Assembly: GCA_963611165.1 (NCBI GenBank)
Contig: CAVDQG010000001.1
Span: forward strand, 67,587 to 131,586
Source: SIG603 sp963611165
GTDB lineage: Bacteria > Bacillota > Clostridia > Oscillospirales > Acutalibacteraceae
DNA length: 64,000 nucleotides
Direction of reading: 5' to 3'
Shown here: positions 51,475 through 60,532 of the stretch, in pieces
Position numbering within the stretch: the stretch's first letter is position 1
How the letters are laid out: every line of letters starts with the position of its first letter
Position numbers and translations under genes: made by a program
The notes under the pieces: generated by a model
What the model was told of the DNA's origin: nothing
Databases searched by the model: none
What the model saw: the letters and a program-made list of their open reading frames with translations, nothing else

Positions 51475-53310
51475 ATGCTTTATCCGATTATGACAAACTC
51501 AAGACTTCTTGTCGATCTCTCGGGAATATGGGATTTCACCCTTGACGGCGAGAAGGCTCTTGACGAAAAGCAGCACGAAACGGGACTAAAAAATCCCGAA
51601 AAAATGCCCGTACCCTCAAGCTACAACGACATCAAGGAGGGCACAAAGTACCGTGATAAATTCGGCGTTGTGCTGTATCAGAAGAAATTCTCTCTGCCGA
51701 GCTTGGTCAATTCCCAGCGTGTAGTTTTAAGGTGCGACGCAGTCACCCACAAAGCTAAGGTTTACCTTAACGGAAACTTGGTAATCAAACACAAGGGCGG
51801 ATTTTTGCCATTTGAAGCCGAGATTAACGACTATCTCAAAGACGGTGAAAATTTACTCGTCATTGCGGTCGACAACAAAATCGATTACACAACTCTCCCT
51901 GTCGGCTCACCGTCCGGCGGAGATATGTTCGGTATGAGCGGCAGTGCCGATGTCTCAAAAAAGCAGACTAAGAACAGTCCGAACTTCGATTTCTTCAACT
52001 ACTGCGGCATCACCCGTCCCGTAAGAATTTACACAACTCCGAAAAGCTACATCGAGGACATAACAGTTGTACCGAAAATCACATTTAACACGGACGGCAC
52101 AAACGAAACCGAAATTCATTACAGCGTAAAGACATCGGACGATGACGACTCTAAGCCTGTTCTCGTCACACTGAAAGACAGAGACGGAAACGCCGCAGCC
52201 GTTTCCGAGAAAAAAGAAGGTGTTCTTTCTGTCAAAAACGCTAAGCTTTGGTATCCGCTCAAGCCTTATCTTTACGATATCGAGATAAAATACGCCGAGG
52301 ACAGCTATACTCTCCCCCAAGGCATAAGGAGCGTAAGAATTGACGGAACAAAATTCCTGATTAACGAGAAGCCGTTCTATTTCAAGGGATACGGCAAGCA
52401 CGAGGACACCTTCCCGAACGGCAGAGGAATCAATCTTCCGATGAACTCAAAGGACATCAGCCTCATGAAGTGGCAGGGTGCAAACTCGTTCAGAACAAGC
52501 CACTACCCGTACAGCGAAGAAATGATGCGCCTTTGTGACGAGGAAGGAATAGTCGTAATTGACGAGACTCCCGCAGTCGGCATAAATCTTCTTTTCGGTG
52601 GCGGTGCGAATTTCCACGGCAAAACGGTAGGAACCTATGACCCGGAGCACGGCGTGAAAACATCTGAGCACCACAAAGAGGTCATAAGAGATTTAATCGA
52701 CCGTGACAAAAACCACGCTTGCGTTGTTATGTGGAGCATTGCGAACGAGCCGGACTGTGCGGGCGAGGGTGCTTACGAGTACTTCGAGCCGCTGTTTAAG
52801 CTTGCCCGTGAGCTTGACCCACAGAACAGACCGTGCACAATGGTTTCCGTTCAGACGCCAAACGCCCCCGAGACCGATGTTTCGAGACTATTGAGCGATG
52901 TCATTTGCCTCAACCGCTACTACGGCTGGTATATCGCAGGCGGCGAGCTTGACCAAGCGGAAAATATGCTTAGAAACGAGCTTTTAGGCTGGGAGAAACA
53001 CGGCAAGCCCGTTATGTTCACGGAATTCGGAGCAGACACGGTCATGGGACTTCACGACACCACACCCGTAATGTTCACCGAAGAATATCAGCTTGAATAT
53101 TACAAAATCTACAGCAAGGTTTTTGACGAGATGAATTTTGTTGTCGGCGAACAGGTGTGGAACTTTGCCGACTTCGCCACAAGTCAGGGCATAGTCCGTG
53201 TTCAGGGAAACAAAAAAGGACTTTTCACCCGTGACAGAAAGCCGAAGCTTGCAGCTCATTATTACAGAGAACGCTGGAACAAAATTCCCGATTTCGATTA
53301 CAAGAAGTAA
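51475..53310 (+). CDS. uidA: GH2 beta-glucuronidase, Loop-1-like
   Basis: 611 residues from ATG 51475, preceded by AAAGGAGG; the earlier TTG at 51436 is rejected. Jelly-roll, Ig-like and TIM-barrel domains as in E. coli GUS. Acid/base Glu425 (IANEP), nucleophile Glu517 (FTEFG), and the glucuronate-specific N579-x-K581 (GNKKG) before LFTRDRKPK; these correspond to E413, E504, N566 and K568 of E. coli. NRYYGWY is also conserved. An insertion between residues about 371 and 398 matches the length of the E. coli Loop 1, the class associated with small drug glucuronides. Cytosolic, no signal peptide. It hydrolyses imported glucuronides. No uronate isomerase is in the window. Confidence 0.94.
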   Translation: MLYPIMTNSRLLVDLSGIWDFTLDGEKALDEKQHETGLKNPEKMPVPSSYNDIKEGTKYRDKFGVVLYQKKFSLPSLVNSQRVVLRCDAVTHKAKVYLNGNLVIKHKGGFLPFEAEINDYLKDGENLLVIAVDNKIDYTTLPVGSPSGGDMFGMSGSADVSKKQTKNSPNFDFFNYCGITRPVRIYTTPKSYIEDITVVPKITFNTDGTNETEIHYSVKTSDDDDSKPVLVTLKDRDGNAAAVSEKKEGVLSVKNAKLWYPLKPYLYDIEIKYAEDSYTLPQGIRSVRIDGTKFLINEKPFYFKGYGKHEDTFPNGRGINLPMNSKDISLMKWQGANSFRTSHYPYSEEMMRLCDEEGIVVIDETPAVGINLLFGGGANFHGKTVGTYDPEHGVKTSEHHKEVIRDLIDRDKNHACVVMWSIANEPDCAGEGAYEYFEPLFKLARELDPQNRPCTMVSVQTPNAPETDVSRLLSDVICLNRYYGWYIAGGELDQAENMLRNELLGWEKHGKPVMFTEFGADTVMGLHDTTPVMFTEEYQLEYYKIYSKVFDEMNFVVGEQVWNFADFATSQGIVRVQGNKKGLFTRDRKPKLAAHYYRERWNKIPDFDYKK

Positions 53311-53321
53311 AAAGTAAATTT

Positions 53322-53354
53322 GCGGAGACGGTTTTTAACCTGTCTCCGCTTTTT
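53322..53354 (+). terminator. Terminator of the beta-glucuronidase gene
   Basis: GCGGAGAC (53322-53329) / GTCTCCGC (53342-53349), then TTTTTG. 8-bp perfect stem extended by GG/CC. Confidence 0.9.
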
Positions 53355-53447
53355 GTTGAAAAGTATTGTGTTTTGATATATACTTAGTAAAATAAAATCG
53401 GATAAAAATGATTTCGGAAAATCTTTTTAACAATAGGAGAACAGATT

Positions 53448-54422
53448 GTGGAAAACTCAGCTGTGAATAAGCCATTTAATATAGTTATACTTGACGGCGG
53501 TACAACCAACCCCGGAGATATTTCCTTTGAGCCGATAGAAGCCTTGGGAAATGTCACATTTTACGAGGACACACCAAAGGAGCTTGTGTATGAGCGCTCA
53601 AAGGACGCCGACGCTATCATCATCAACAGAATTGTTGTAACAAGAGAGCTTTTGCTCTCGTTGCCGAGATTAAAATACATCGGACTTTTTGCAACGGGCT
53701 TCAACCTTGTGGACACAAAGGCGGCACATGAGCTCGGTGTGACTGTCTGCAATGTTCCGTTCTACTGCGTCGGCACAGTTGCCCAGCAAGCTTTCGCTCT
53801 TCTGCTTGAGCTTTGCAATCACATAAAGACACACAGCGACGAAATCAAAAACGGCGGTTACCAAAACAGCATAGAAATGAGCCACTCCACTCACCCGATA
53901 TTTGAGCTTTACGGCAAAACTCTCGGAATAGTCGGCTACGGAAACATAGGAAAAACCGTTGCCGCACTCGGAAAGGCTCTTTCCATGAACATTCTCGTTT
54001 ATTCTAAGCACGAGAAAAAGCTTGAGGACGGCGAAAAACAAGTTTCCCTCGAGGAGCTTTTCTCAAATAGCGACGTCATATCACTTCACTGTGCGCTCAA
54101 TGACGAAACAAAGGAGCTTGTGAACGAAAAACTTCTCTCTCTCGTCAAGCCGACAGCACTTCTCATCAACACGGCAAGAGGCGGTCTGATAGATGAGCAA
54201 GCTCTTGCAAACGCTCTCAACAGCGGAAAAATCGGCGGTGCCGGTCTTGATGTCCTCGCAAAGGAACCGCCCGAAAAGGACTGCCCGCTTTTCACCGCAA
54301 AAAACACTGTCCTCACTCCGCACATCGGCTGGTCTTCCCGTGACGCAAGAATCCGCCTTGTGAAGTGTGTTGCCGATAATCTTGCCGCATGGAAAAACGG
54401 AAAACCGATTAATACGGTTTGA
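53448..54422 (+). CDS. D-2-hydroxyacid dehydrogenase (glycerate/hydroxypyruvate type)
   Basis: 324 residues with GTG start (AGGAG 8 bases upstream). NAD-binding loop VGYGNIGKT, catalytic Arg in NTARGGLID, and catalytic His in TPHIGWSS with the preceding Glu. The closest pattern is NAD-dependent glycerate dehydrogenase/hydroxypyruvate reductase. It interconverts a 2-keto acid and its D-2-hydroxy acid. Downstream of the beta-glucuronidase but separated by a terminator, so regulated independently. Could serve uronate or serine metabolism. Confidence 0.9.
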   Translation: MENSAVNKPFNIVILDGGTTNPGDISFEPIEALGNVTFYEDTPKELVYERSKDADAIIINRIVVTRELLLSLPRLKYIGLFATGFNLVDTKAAHELGVTVCNVPFYCVGTVAQQAFALLLELCNHIKTHSDEIKNGGYQNSIEMSHSTHPIFELYGKTLGIVGYGNIGKTVAALGKALSMNILVYSKHEKKLEDGEKQVSLEELFSNSDVISLHCALNDETKELVNEKLLSLVKPTALLINTARGGLIDEQALANALNSGKIGGAGLDVLAKEPPEKDCPLFTAKNTVLTPHIGWSSRDARIRLVKCVADNLAAWKNGKPINTV

Positions 54423-54495
54423 TTTTCCGCAAAAATCAATCTGTTCACTTTAGTAAACAGATTTCAAAAGTTAACTGCAAAAGGGTGCAAAAAAA

Positions 54496-54520
54496 CCGAG
54501 CAGTTTTGCTCGGCTTTTTT
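54496..54520 (+). terminator. Terminator of the D-2-hydroxyacid dehydrogenase gene
   Basis: CCGAGCA-GTTT-TGCTCGG followed by CTTTTTT; an A-tract on the other side would also allow termination on the minus strand. Confidence 0.92.
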
Positions 54521-54553
54521 GCTCTTTTGGGGAGGAGTTGTATTGATAAACTC

Positions 54554-54571
54554 GTGACAGAACGCTGTCAC
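54554..54571. promoter_or_regulatory. Inverted repeat upstream of the rRNA methyltransferase
   Basis: GTGACAG-AACG-CTGTCAC, 7 bases per arm, in the gene-free stretch 54423-54715 after the terminator. No T-tract, so possibly an operator or an mRNA hairpin. The rest of the stretch is AT-rich with no other clear signal. Confidence 0.4.
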
Positions 54572-54715
54572 AGGGCTTGTGTTCTTTGTTATGGTTTAAT
54601 TATATCGTAAGTTTTTCGCAATTTCAAGCCGAAAAAGTCAAATCTACCCATTGCATAATATGCCTAAATGCACAAATTTAATTATGTAAAAAATCACAAA
54701 AGGATTCATATTATT

Positions 54716-56110
54716 ATGAGCAAAAAGAAATTTAAAAATCTCGAGAGAAATCTCATAGCAAAGAATGATAGCATAGAGCTATCAATCGACGCTATGTCAA
54801 GCGACGGCTCGGGAATAGGCAGATTCGAGGGAATGGCAATATTCGTTCCGCTTGCCGCCGTCGGTGATAAGATACGCTGTAAAATACTCAAGGTGCAGAA
54901 AAATTACGCTTTCGGAAAAATTGAAGAAATAATCACTCCGTCCGAAAACCGCACAGAGTCCGACTGCCCGTATTTCGAAAAATGCGGCGGCTGCTCACTT
55001 CGCCACATAAACTACGAGGAAGAAGCAAGACTAAAGTCCGACAAGGTGCGAGACTGCATAGAGAGAATAGGCGGACTGAAGGACATTCCTTTCGAGCCGA
55101 TTATCTCTGCTCCAAGCCGCTGTGGCTACCGCAACAAGGCTCAGATTCCTGTCGGACTGGACAAGAACGGCAAGCTTATCATGGGATTTTATGCCGGTCA
55201 CTCCCACCGCATAATCGACGCCAAGCACTGCCTTCTCCAGCCCGAGGAATTCGGAGTTATTTCGGATGTTTTCAGAGATTGGTTCGAGCAGTACGGAGAC
55301 AGCGTCTATAACGAAGAAACTCACAAGGGCGTCATCCGTCACCTTTATTTGCGAAAGGGCGAAAAGACGGGTGAAATCATGGTTTGTGTGGTCATTAACG
55401 CCGACAAGCTGAAAAATGCAGACAAGCTGTGCGCTATGCTTCGCGAAAATGTTCCGTCAATGACAAGCTTCATTCTCAACACCAACAAAGAGAAAACTAA
55501 CGTCATTCTCGGCAAAAAATGCCGCACCGTCTGGGGGAATGACACTATCGCCGACGAGCTTTGCTCGCTTCGTTTCAATATCTCACCGCTTTCGTTCTAT
55601 CAGGTAAACCGCACCCAAGCCGAAAGACTTTACAACAAAGCCGCCGAGTACGCTTGCCTAACGGGAGACGAAACCCTCATGGATCTTTACTGCGGTGCGG
55701 GCACAATCGGACTTTCCATGGCACACAAAGTAAAAAAGCTCATCGGTGTAGAAATCATCGATGCGGCTATTGAAAATGCCAAGGTAAATGCCGCCGAAAA
55801 CGGAATAGACAACGCTGAATTTATCTGCGGTGATGCCGCAAAAGCCGCCGATATGCTCGAAAAACGCGGAGAAAAGCCCGATGTTATCATCATCGACCCA
55901 CCGAGAAAGGGCTGTGCCGCCGAGCTTATCGAAACAATCTCGAAGATGTCACCGCAAAGGGTGGTGTATGTCTCCTGTGACCCGGCAACTCTTGCCCGTG
56001 ACCTCAAGATTTTTGACGAAAAAGGTTACAAGGCTCAAAAGGTAACTCCGGCAGACCTCTTCCCCGGCACGGCTCATGTGGAAACAGTTGTTTCTCTCGT
56101 AAGGAACTGA
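54716..56110 (+). CDS. 23S rRNA uracil-C5 methyltransferase (RlmD/RlmCD type)
   Basis: 464 residues from the ATG at 54716 (AAAGGA upstream); an ATG at 54668 has no ribosome site. TRAM domain at about 12-75, 4Fe-4S cysteines C84, C90, C93 and C171, SAM-binding LYCGAGTIGLSMA, IIIDPPRKGC, and the catalytic Cys421 in YVSCDPATLARDL. Family enzymes methylate U747 and/or U1939 of 23S rRNA; Firmicutes often use one dual-specific RlmCD. Its stop is 11 bp before the truncated lipoprotein gene. Confidence 0.92.
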   Translation: MSKKKFKNLERNLIAKNDSIELSIDAMSSDGSGIGRFEGMAIFVPLAAVGDKIRCKILKVQKNYAFGKIEEIITPSENRTESDCPYFEKCGGCSLRHINYEEEARLKSDKVRDCIERIGGLKDIPFEPIISAPSRCGYRNKAQIPVGLDKNGKLIMGFYAGHSHRIIDAKHCLLQPEEFGVISDVFRDWFEQYGDSVYNEETHKGVIRHLYLRKGEKTGEIMVCVVINADKLKNADKLCAMLRENVPSMTSFILNTNKEKTNVILGKKCRTVWGNDTIADELCSLRFNISPLSFYQVNRTQAERLYNKAAEYACLTGDETLMDLYCGAGTIGLSMAHKVKKLIGVEIIDAAIENAKVNAAENGIDNAEFICGDAAKAADMLEKRGEKPDVIIIDPPRKGCAAELIETISKMSPQRVVYVSCDPATLARDLKIFDEKGYKAQKVTPADLFPGTAHVETVVSLVRN

Positions 56111-56121
56111 AGGTAATTAAT

Positions 56122-56235
56122 ATGAAATTAAAGAAATATATTAAATCGTCTCTTATTTCGGCTGTGGCACTCTCTTTGATTTTTTCGCTGACAGCCTGTT
56201 CGTCGAACAGTATATCCGACTCTCTTTTCTCCGAC
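56122..56235 (+). pseudogene. Start of a lipoprotein gene interrupted by the assembly gap
   Basis: 38 visible codons from an ATG with GAAGG upstream: a lipoprotein signal peptide with Lys-rich start, hydrophobic core and lipobox LTAC, then SSNSISDSLFSD before the run of N. It is incomplete because of missing sequence, not necessarily a broken gene. It could be a separate lipoprotein or the export signal of the cyclase that follows the gap. Confidence 0.6.
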
Positions 56236-56245
56236 NNNNNNNNNN
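56236..56245. other. Assembly gap (10 N)
   Basis: Ten undetermined bases. The true distance is unknown. With exactly ten bases the two flanking coding frames are offset by one; a gap of 9 or 12 bases would make them one continuous frame. Confidence 1.
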
Positions 56246-56881
56246 ATTTCCCACACCGTGACGGACGATATGCCTGCCGACCCTGCGCTCAAGCTCCCAG
56301 AAATCGAGTATTTCAGCGAAATCGGCAATCAGAACGCACTTTATAATCTCGAAACAATAAGCTATTGTCCGCACACGGGAACACATATGGATGCACCTTT
56401 CCATGTTCTCAAAGACGGCGGTACGATAGAAAGCGTTGACCCCACTGTTTTAATCGGCACTGCGTGCATTATACGGCTTGACGTTGACGGAGACTACGAA
56501 ATAACCGCAGACAATGTCAAAAGCTGGGAAAAAGAGCACGGCGAGATAAATTCGGGCGAAGCGGTGCTTTTCGATACCAACCACGACAAAATCTGGGAGA
56601 GTGACCCCGAGGAATACATAGCAAATTACCCGCACCTCACGGAAGATTGTGCAAACTACTTAGTAGAAAAAAACGTTCGCTTTGTCGGATGCGAAGCAAT
56701 CTCCCCCGACACGAGCGAGCCCGTCTGCCACAAAATTCTGCTTGGCGGCGGCGTGGAAATAGTCGAGAATGTCTGCAATCTCGACAAAGTCGAATCCGAC
56801 AGATGCTATGTCATCTCTACCTTCTCGACGGTTCAGGGAAGCACGGGAGTTTGGACAAGACTTCTTGCGTATTACAAATAA
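56246..56881 (+). CDS. Cyclase-family protein (kynurenine-formamidase-like), 5' end lost in gap
   Basis: 211 codons open right from the gap. Reads ISHTVTDDMPADP, the family's conserved start, so only a few residues of the enzyme itself are missing. The metal-binding signature HTGTHMDAPFH is intact, and FDTNHDKIWE and GCEAISPDTSEP follow as in this family. Members are Mn/Zn hydrolases acting on formamides, isatin or other cyclic amides; the exact substrate cannot be told. If joined to the lipoprotein signal before the gap it would be an exported, membrane-anchored cyclase, which would be unusual. Closed by a terminator at 56906-56942. Confidence 0.85.
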   Translation: MSHTVTDDMPADPALKLPEIEYFSEIGNQNALYNLETISYCPHTGTHMDAPFHVLKDGGTIESVDPTVLIGTACIIRLDVDGDYEITADNVKSWEKEHGEINSGEAVLFDTNHDKIWESDPEEYIANYPHLTEDCANYLVEKNVRFVGCEAISPDTSEPVCHKILLGGGVEIVENVCNLDKVESDRCYVISTFSTVQGSTGVWTRLLAYYK

Positions 56882-56905
56882 AAATCAAAAGCAATACAAA
56901 CATAA

Positions 56906-56942
56906 AAGCACAAGCCTTCAAACAGCTTGTGCTTAATTTTTT
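56906..56942. terminator. Bidirectional terminator, cyclase / AraC regulator
   Basis: AAGCACAAGC / GCTTGTGCTT, 10-bp perfect stem with a 9-base loop, AATTTTTTA following on the plus strand. Convergent genes on both sides. Confidence 0.85.
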
Positions 56943-56970
56943 ACTCTGTTAAATTCAAGAATTATTCGCC

Positions 56971-57909
56971 TTATCCGACTTGTCCTATTGCCGAAAATTC
57001 ATCCAGCTTTTTGTTAAGTGCCGAATCTTCAGAATCAAGAAAAAGTCTTTTTGTGTCGCCGACTATTTCATCGGGGCTCAGCATTGCTCTGTATTCGCTG
57101 GGACTTCTGCCCAGAGTGGAGCGGAAACGGTTCGTCATTGTCTTGAGGTCGGAAAATCCGTTTTTCAGAGCAATATCCGTAAGATTTATTTTTGTATTGG
57201 TGAGATCATTTAACGCATGCTGGAATCGCACCCTCGTCAGATACTCGTGAAAATTTATGCCGACCATCTGCTTAAAAAGCGTCGACACATAGGTGCGGTT
57301 GTAACCCGTGTAATCGGCAAGGTCTTCAAGAGACAGCTTCTCGTCATATCGCTCCTCGATGTAAGAAAGCAAAAGACGCATAGTCTCCCTTCTTCTGTCG
57401 TCATCATCGATAACATTCATCTGCTCGGGGTTAAATTCGTTGAAAAGCGTTATCAAAAGCAAAACAAGATTAGACTTTATCGAGATATACGAAAAAGGAT
57501 TTTGCTCCTTTTCGGCACGAAGAATATTAGTCACATAAAAGCGAACTCGCTTGAATCTTCCCTCGTCACGGTTGCTTTCGTCAGACAAACAGCTCTTAAA
57601 GTTATAGATATAGCCTTTCTGAGAAAGAAGCTTGAAAGCATTTGCGGGAAAATGCAGAACCAGTGCTCTTGTGTTCGGCTTAAGTCTCATGGACGCATGA
57701 CCTATCCCCGGCGGAACCAGAATTACGTCATTCTCATGCAAAATATAGTTCTCGTTGCCTCGGCAATATTCCTGACATCCCGAAAGAACTATGCTCAGTT
57801 CGTATTCGTCAGCGTGCCAGTGATAACGATAATTCATGATGTCGTGAGCAAAAACACGAAGGTGGATATTATCTTTGGGTAAGCTTGGTTCATAATTTGA
57901 ATCAGCCAA
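56971..57909 (-). CDS. AraC-family transcriptional regulator with cupin sensor domain
   Basis: 312 residues from a TTG at 57909, chosen because GAGGTGA, a 7-base match to the anti-Shine-Dalgarno tail, lies 5 bases upstream, and because a TTGACA-17-TATTCT promoter (57991-58019) lies inside the longer open frame to 58029. N-terminal cupin-like domain with YHWHADEYELSIVLSG and HENDVILVPPGIGH, then two helix-turn-helices: LEDLADYTGYNRTYVSTLFKQ and IALKNGFSDLKTMTNRFRSTLG with the RSPSEYR end. Divergent from the permease-esterase-dehydratase operon, which it most likely controls in response to the transported organic acid. Confidence 0.88.
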   Translation of the reverse strand: MADSNYEPSLPKDNIHLRVFAHDIMNYRYHWHADEYELSIVLSGCQEYCRGNENYILHENDVILVPPGIGHASMRLKPNTRALVLHFPANAFKLLSQKGYIYNFKSCLSDESNRDEGRFKRVRFYVTNILRAEKEQNPFSYISIKSNLVLLLITLFNEFNPEQMNVIDDDDRRRETMRLLLSYIEERYDEKLSLEDLADYTGYNRTYVSTLFKQMVGINFHEYLTRVRFQHALNDLTNTKINLTDIALKNGFSDLKTMTNRFRSTLGRSPSEYRAMLSPDEIVGDTKRLFLDSEDSALNKKLDEFSAIGQVG

Positions 57910-57928
57910 AATTTTCACCTCACCAAAT

Positions 57929-58120
57929 CTAAATAATTTCCCTGTGATAAAATTTCGAATTATTTTTTCCCTGATTTTCTTTACTATCTTAGAATATCCG
58001 AAAAATCCCTTTATGTCAACGATTTTCAAAGATTTTTAGCGTATATTGTATCCTTTATACTGCATATGTAACAAAATATACTTTACTGCATTGCCGATTT
58101 TCACAGGGAAAAAATTCGGA
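57929..58120. promoter_or_regulatory. Three CAGGGAAA elements around the araC promoter
   Basis: CAGGGAAA followed by A/T-rich sequence occurs at 57929-57946 (minus), 57956-57973 (minus) and 58102-58120 (plus); two copies continue to ATTCG. They flank the regulator's promoter and face the divergent operon, as expected for AraC half-sites. The remaining spacer to 58320 has a ribosome site GGAG (58311) and a TATAAT at 58301 too close to the start to be used as -10; I see no other clear promoter. Confidence 0.4.
57991..58019 (-). promoter_or_regulatory. Sigma-A promoter of the AraC-family gene
   Basis: TTGACA (58014-58019, perfect), 17-base spacer, TATTCT (57991-57996) on the minus strand. Predicted leader of about 75 bases to the TTG at 57909. 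Confidence 0.7.
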
Positions 58121-58320
58121 TTTTTTAACTGCTTGTAAACTATTGTTTAACCTCGTCTTTTAAATAAATTTCTTCATCGGAAAAATAATCTGCAAAGATA
58201 GTGTGCGACAAACAAAAATACGGGTGATATTGTTATCTCACGATTTAGCCTCGCCCGGGCAGACAGACTAAAATTAAAATCAGCTATCTAACATATCTTA
58301 TATAATGGTAGGAGTTTAAA

Positions 58321-59613
58321 ATGAACACACAAATGATAATTTGTATGGTTATCTTTGCACTCACATTAATCAGCTACATGTTAAACAAAATTCCCATGTG
58401 GCTCACTGCAATGATTTCCATGGCGGCACTCTATTTCACAGGCTGTATTGACGATGCAGGCGCTTTAGCCGGATTCTCAAACAATAACACCATTCTCATG
58501 GCTACAATGTTCATCGTAGCCGCAGGATTCCGCAGAACAAGCATGGTTGATGCCATGTGTAACGGCATTATGAAGCTCACACGAGGCAGCTTTATAACAG
58601 CTTACGCAGGATACATCCTCCTTGCGGTTTTGGTCACAAACTTCATCGCAAGCCCTATGGTAGTTTACGCTATCGTAAGTCCGCTTCTCGCAGCTCTTTG
58701 TGACAAGACAGGTCACAGCCGCAGCCAGTATATGTTCCCTATCATGGTTGTTTGCGTTGCATGCTGCGGTATTCTTCCGCTCTCCACCGCAATTCAGCAG
58801 GCAGGTCAGTTCACGGGATTTATGGAGACCTACGGCTTTGTGGGTCAGTCCATCCGTGCGATAGACTTCCTCATCGGCGGCTGGCCGGTTCTTCTCATCG
58901 TTCCGCTTTGGGCACTCTTCCTCGGACCCAAGCTCACGCCGAAAAGTCCTGTTGTCCCTATCGAGACTCTCGAGAAAAAGGGCGGCAAGGAAGCTGAAAA
59001 GCTCAGCCCCGTTGTAGACAAAATCGGCATTGTAGTATTTTTCGCAACAATCATTTGCCTTATTTTCTCATCTCAGATCGGTTTTCCAACATGGGCAATC
59101 GCACTTGTCGGCTCACTTCTCATGTGTCTCTTCGGAGTTGTTGACAGCAAAAGCGCTCTTCGTGATATTCCGTGGGATATGCTCATGCTCTTCGTAGGTG
59201 CACTTGCACTCGGCACATCCCTCACAAACACAGGCGCAGGCGAGCTTATCGGCAACGCTTTGGCAAAAGCAGTCGGCGGCACACACAACAGCTATGTTCT
59301 CGGCGCACTCTTCTTCGTCATTCCTTTCATTCTCACACAGTTCATGCTCAACCGTTCCGTTTCGGCTGTGTTCGTTCCGATTTGCCTTTTGACATGCGCT
59401 TCACTCGGTGCAAATCCGACAGGACTTGTTCTCCTCGTAAATGCAGGCTCACTCACCGCTTTCCTCACACCTATGGCAACACCCGCTGTTCCTATGTGCA
59501 TGGCTGACGGCGGCTATGACCTCAAGTCTCTCTTCAAGTCGGGCGCACTCATCACCCTCATTCTTCCGATAGTCTATATCTTCTACACAATGACCGTTTT
59601 CCCGGCATTCTGA
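58321..59613 (+). CDS. SLC13/DASS-like (ion-transporter superfamily) organic-anion permease
   Basis: 430 residues, about 11 helices. The repeated half structure of the ion-transporter superfamily is seen: first re-entrant motif ALAGFSNNNTILMATMF and the second SLTAFLTPMATPAVPM near the C-terminus, which hold the Na+ and carboxylate sites in DASS transporters. Expected substrate is a mono- or dicarboxylate; the operon partners point to an acid sugar or hydroxy acid. ATG with GGAG 7 bases upstream; 10 bp before the hydrolase gene. Confidence 0.8.
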   Translation: MNTQMIICMVIFALTLISYMLNKIPMWLTAMISMAALYFTGCIDDAGALAGFSNNNTILMATMFIVAAGFRRTSMVDAMCNGIMKLTRGSFITAYAGYILLAVLVTNFIASPMVVYAIVSPLLAALCDKTGHSRSQYMFPIMVVCVACCGILPLSTAIQQAGQFTGFMETYGFVGQSIRAIDFLIGGWPVLLIVPLWALFLGPKLTPKSPVVPIETLEKKGGKEAEKLSPVVDKIGIVVFFATIICLIFSSQIGFPTWAIALVGSLLMCLFGVVDSKSALRDIPWDMLMLFVGALALGTSLTNTGAGELIGNALAKAVGGTHNSYVLGALFFVIPFILTQFMLNRSVSAVFVPICLLTCASLGANPTGLVLLVNAGSLTAFLTPMATPAVPMCMADGGYDLKSLFKSGALITLILPIVYIFYTMTVFPAF

Positions 59614-59623
59614 TTAAAAAGCC

Positions 59624-60514
59624 ATGACACAAAAAGAAAAAATCGATATTGCTAATCTCGTGCGAAACCGTGACCGCTTCGGTTCGGTCAGCGCCGAGGA
59701 GCTTGCCGCTCTTCCCGGAAAAGAAACAGAAATGTTCATCACAACAAGAAGCGGCATGAAGGTTCACGTCTTTGAAGAAAAGCCCGAATCAAACTTTGAC
59801 GCCATGATAATCAATTTTCACGGCGGCGGATTTATAAAGGGCAGAACAGCCCGTGACCACAGATACGCATCTACAATTATGGCTGAGCTTTCAGCCCTCG
59901 TTTGGGACATTGATTACAGCTTAGCCCCTGAAAATCCTTTCCCCTATGCTGCAGACGAAGCTTACGAAATTTCTCTGTACGCATTTGAGCACGCAAAGGA
60001 GCTCGGAGTTAACGAGGACAAGATTGTTCTTGTCGGACACTCCGCCGGCGGCAACCTTGTTGCCTCAGCGCTCATCAAAAACTCACATACTCACGAGCTT
60101 CGCCCATGTTGTGCTCTCATGGAGTATTTTCCGACCGACAACTCAGTGAATCCGATAGAAAGACTTTCGGATGAGTTAAAAAAAGACCCATTCTGGGTCA
60201 AACGAGCAGAAACAGAGAAGCTTTACACCGACTTTTATGTCGGTGAGAGCGACCCGAAAAATTCCCGACTGTCTCCGAAATTCGCAAATGAAGATGAGCT
60301 TAAGGCTTTCCCCGATTCACTCGTGATTTCAGCGGACAAAGACAGCCTTCGTGACGACACCGAGAGCTTCGCTTTCAGCTTGGCAAAATCAGGTGTTTGC
60401 GTTACAATCAAAAGAATAGAAAACGCAGTTCACGGCTTCACCGTCAACAGAACAGACGGCTGGGAAGAAGGATTATCTCTTCACTGTAAATTCATCAAAC
60501 AGCACATAAATTAA
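59624..60514 (+). CDS. Alpha/beta hydrolase, hormone-sensitive-lipase family
   Basis: 296 residues. Oxyanion motif HGGGF at 66-70, nucleophile Ser140 in GHSAGG, Asp in SADKDSLRDD and His in AVHGF complete the triad. Cytosolic esterase acting on short acyl esters or lactones. Placed between an anion permease and an enolase-superfamily dehydratase, it may remove an ester from the imported acid or open a lactone. The start ATG follows the permease stop by 10 bases with weak ribosome site, suggesting coupling. Confidence 0.88.
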   Translation: MTQKEKIDIANLVRNRDRFGSVSAEELAALPGKETEMFITTRSGMKVHVFEEKPESNFDAMIINFHGGGFIKGRTARDHRYASTIMAELSALVWDIDYSLAPENPFPYAADEAYEISLYAFEHAKELGVNEDKIVLVGHSAGGNLVASALIKNSHTHELRPCCALMEYFPTDNSVNPIERLSDELKKDPFWVKRAETEKLYTDFYVGESDPKNSRLSPKFANEDELKAFPDSLVISADKDSLRDDTESFAFSLAKSGVCVTIKRIENAVHGFTVNRTDGWEEGLSLHCKFIKQHIN

Positions 60515-60532
60515 GCATTAGAGGAATCAACC

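Noticed and set aside
58301..58306. TATAAT as -10 box of the permease gene
   Set aside because: Only 14 bases from the ATG; transcription would start within the ribosome site.
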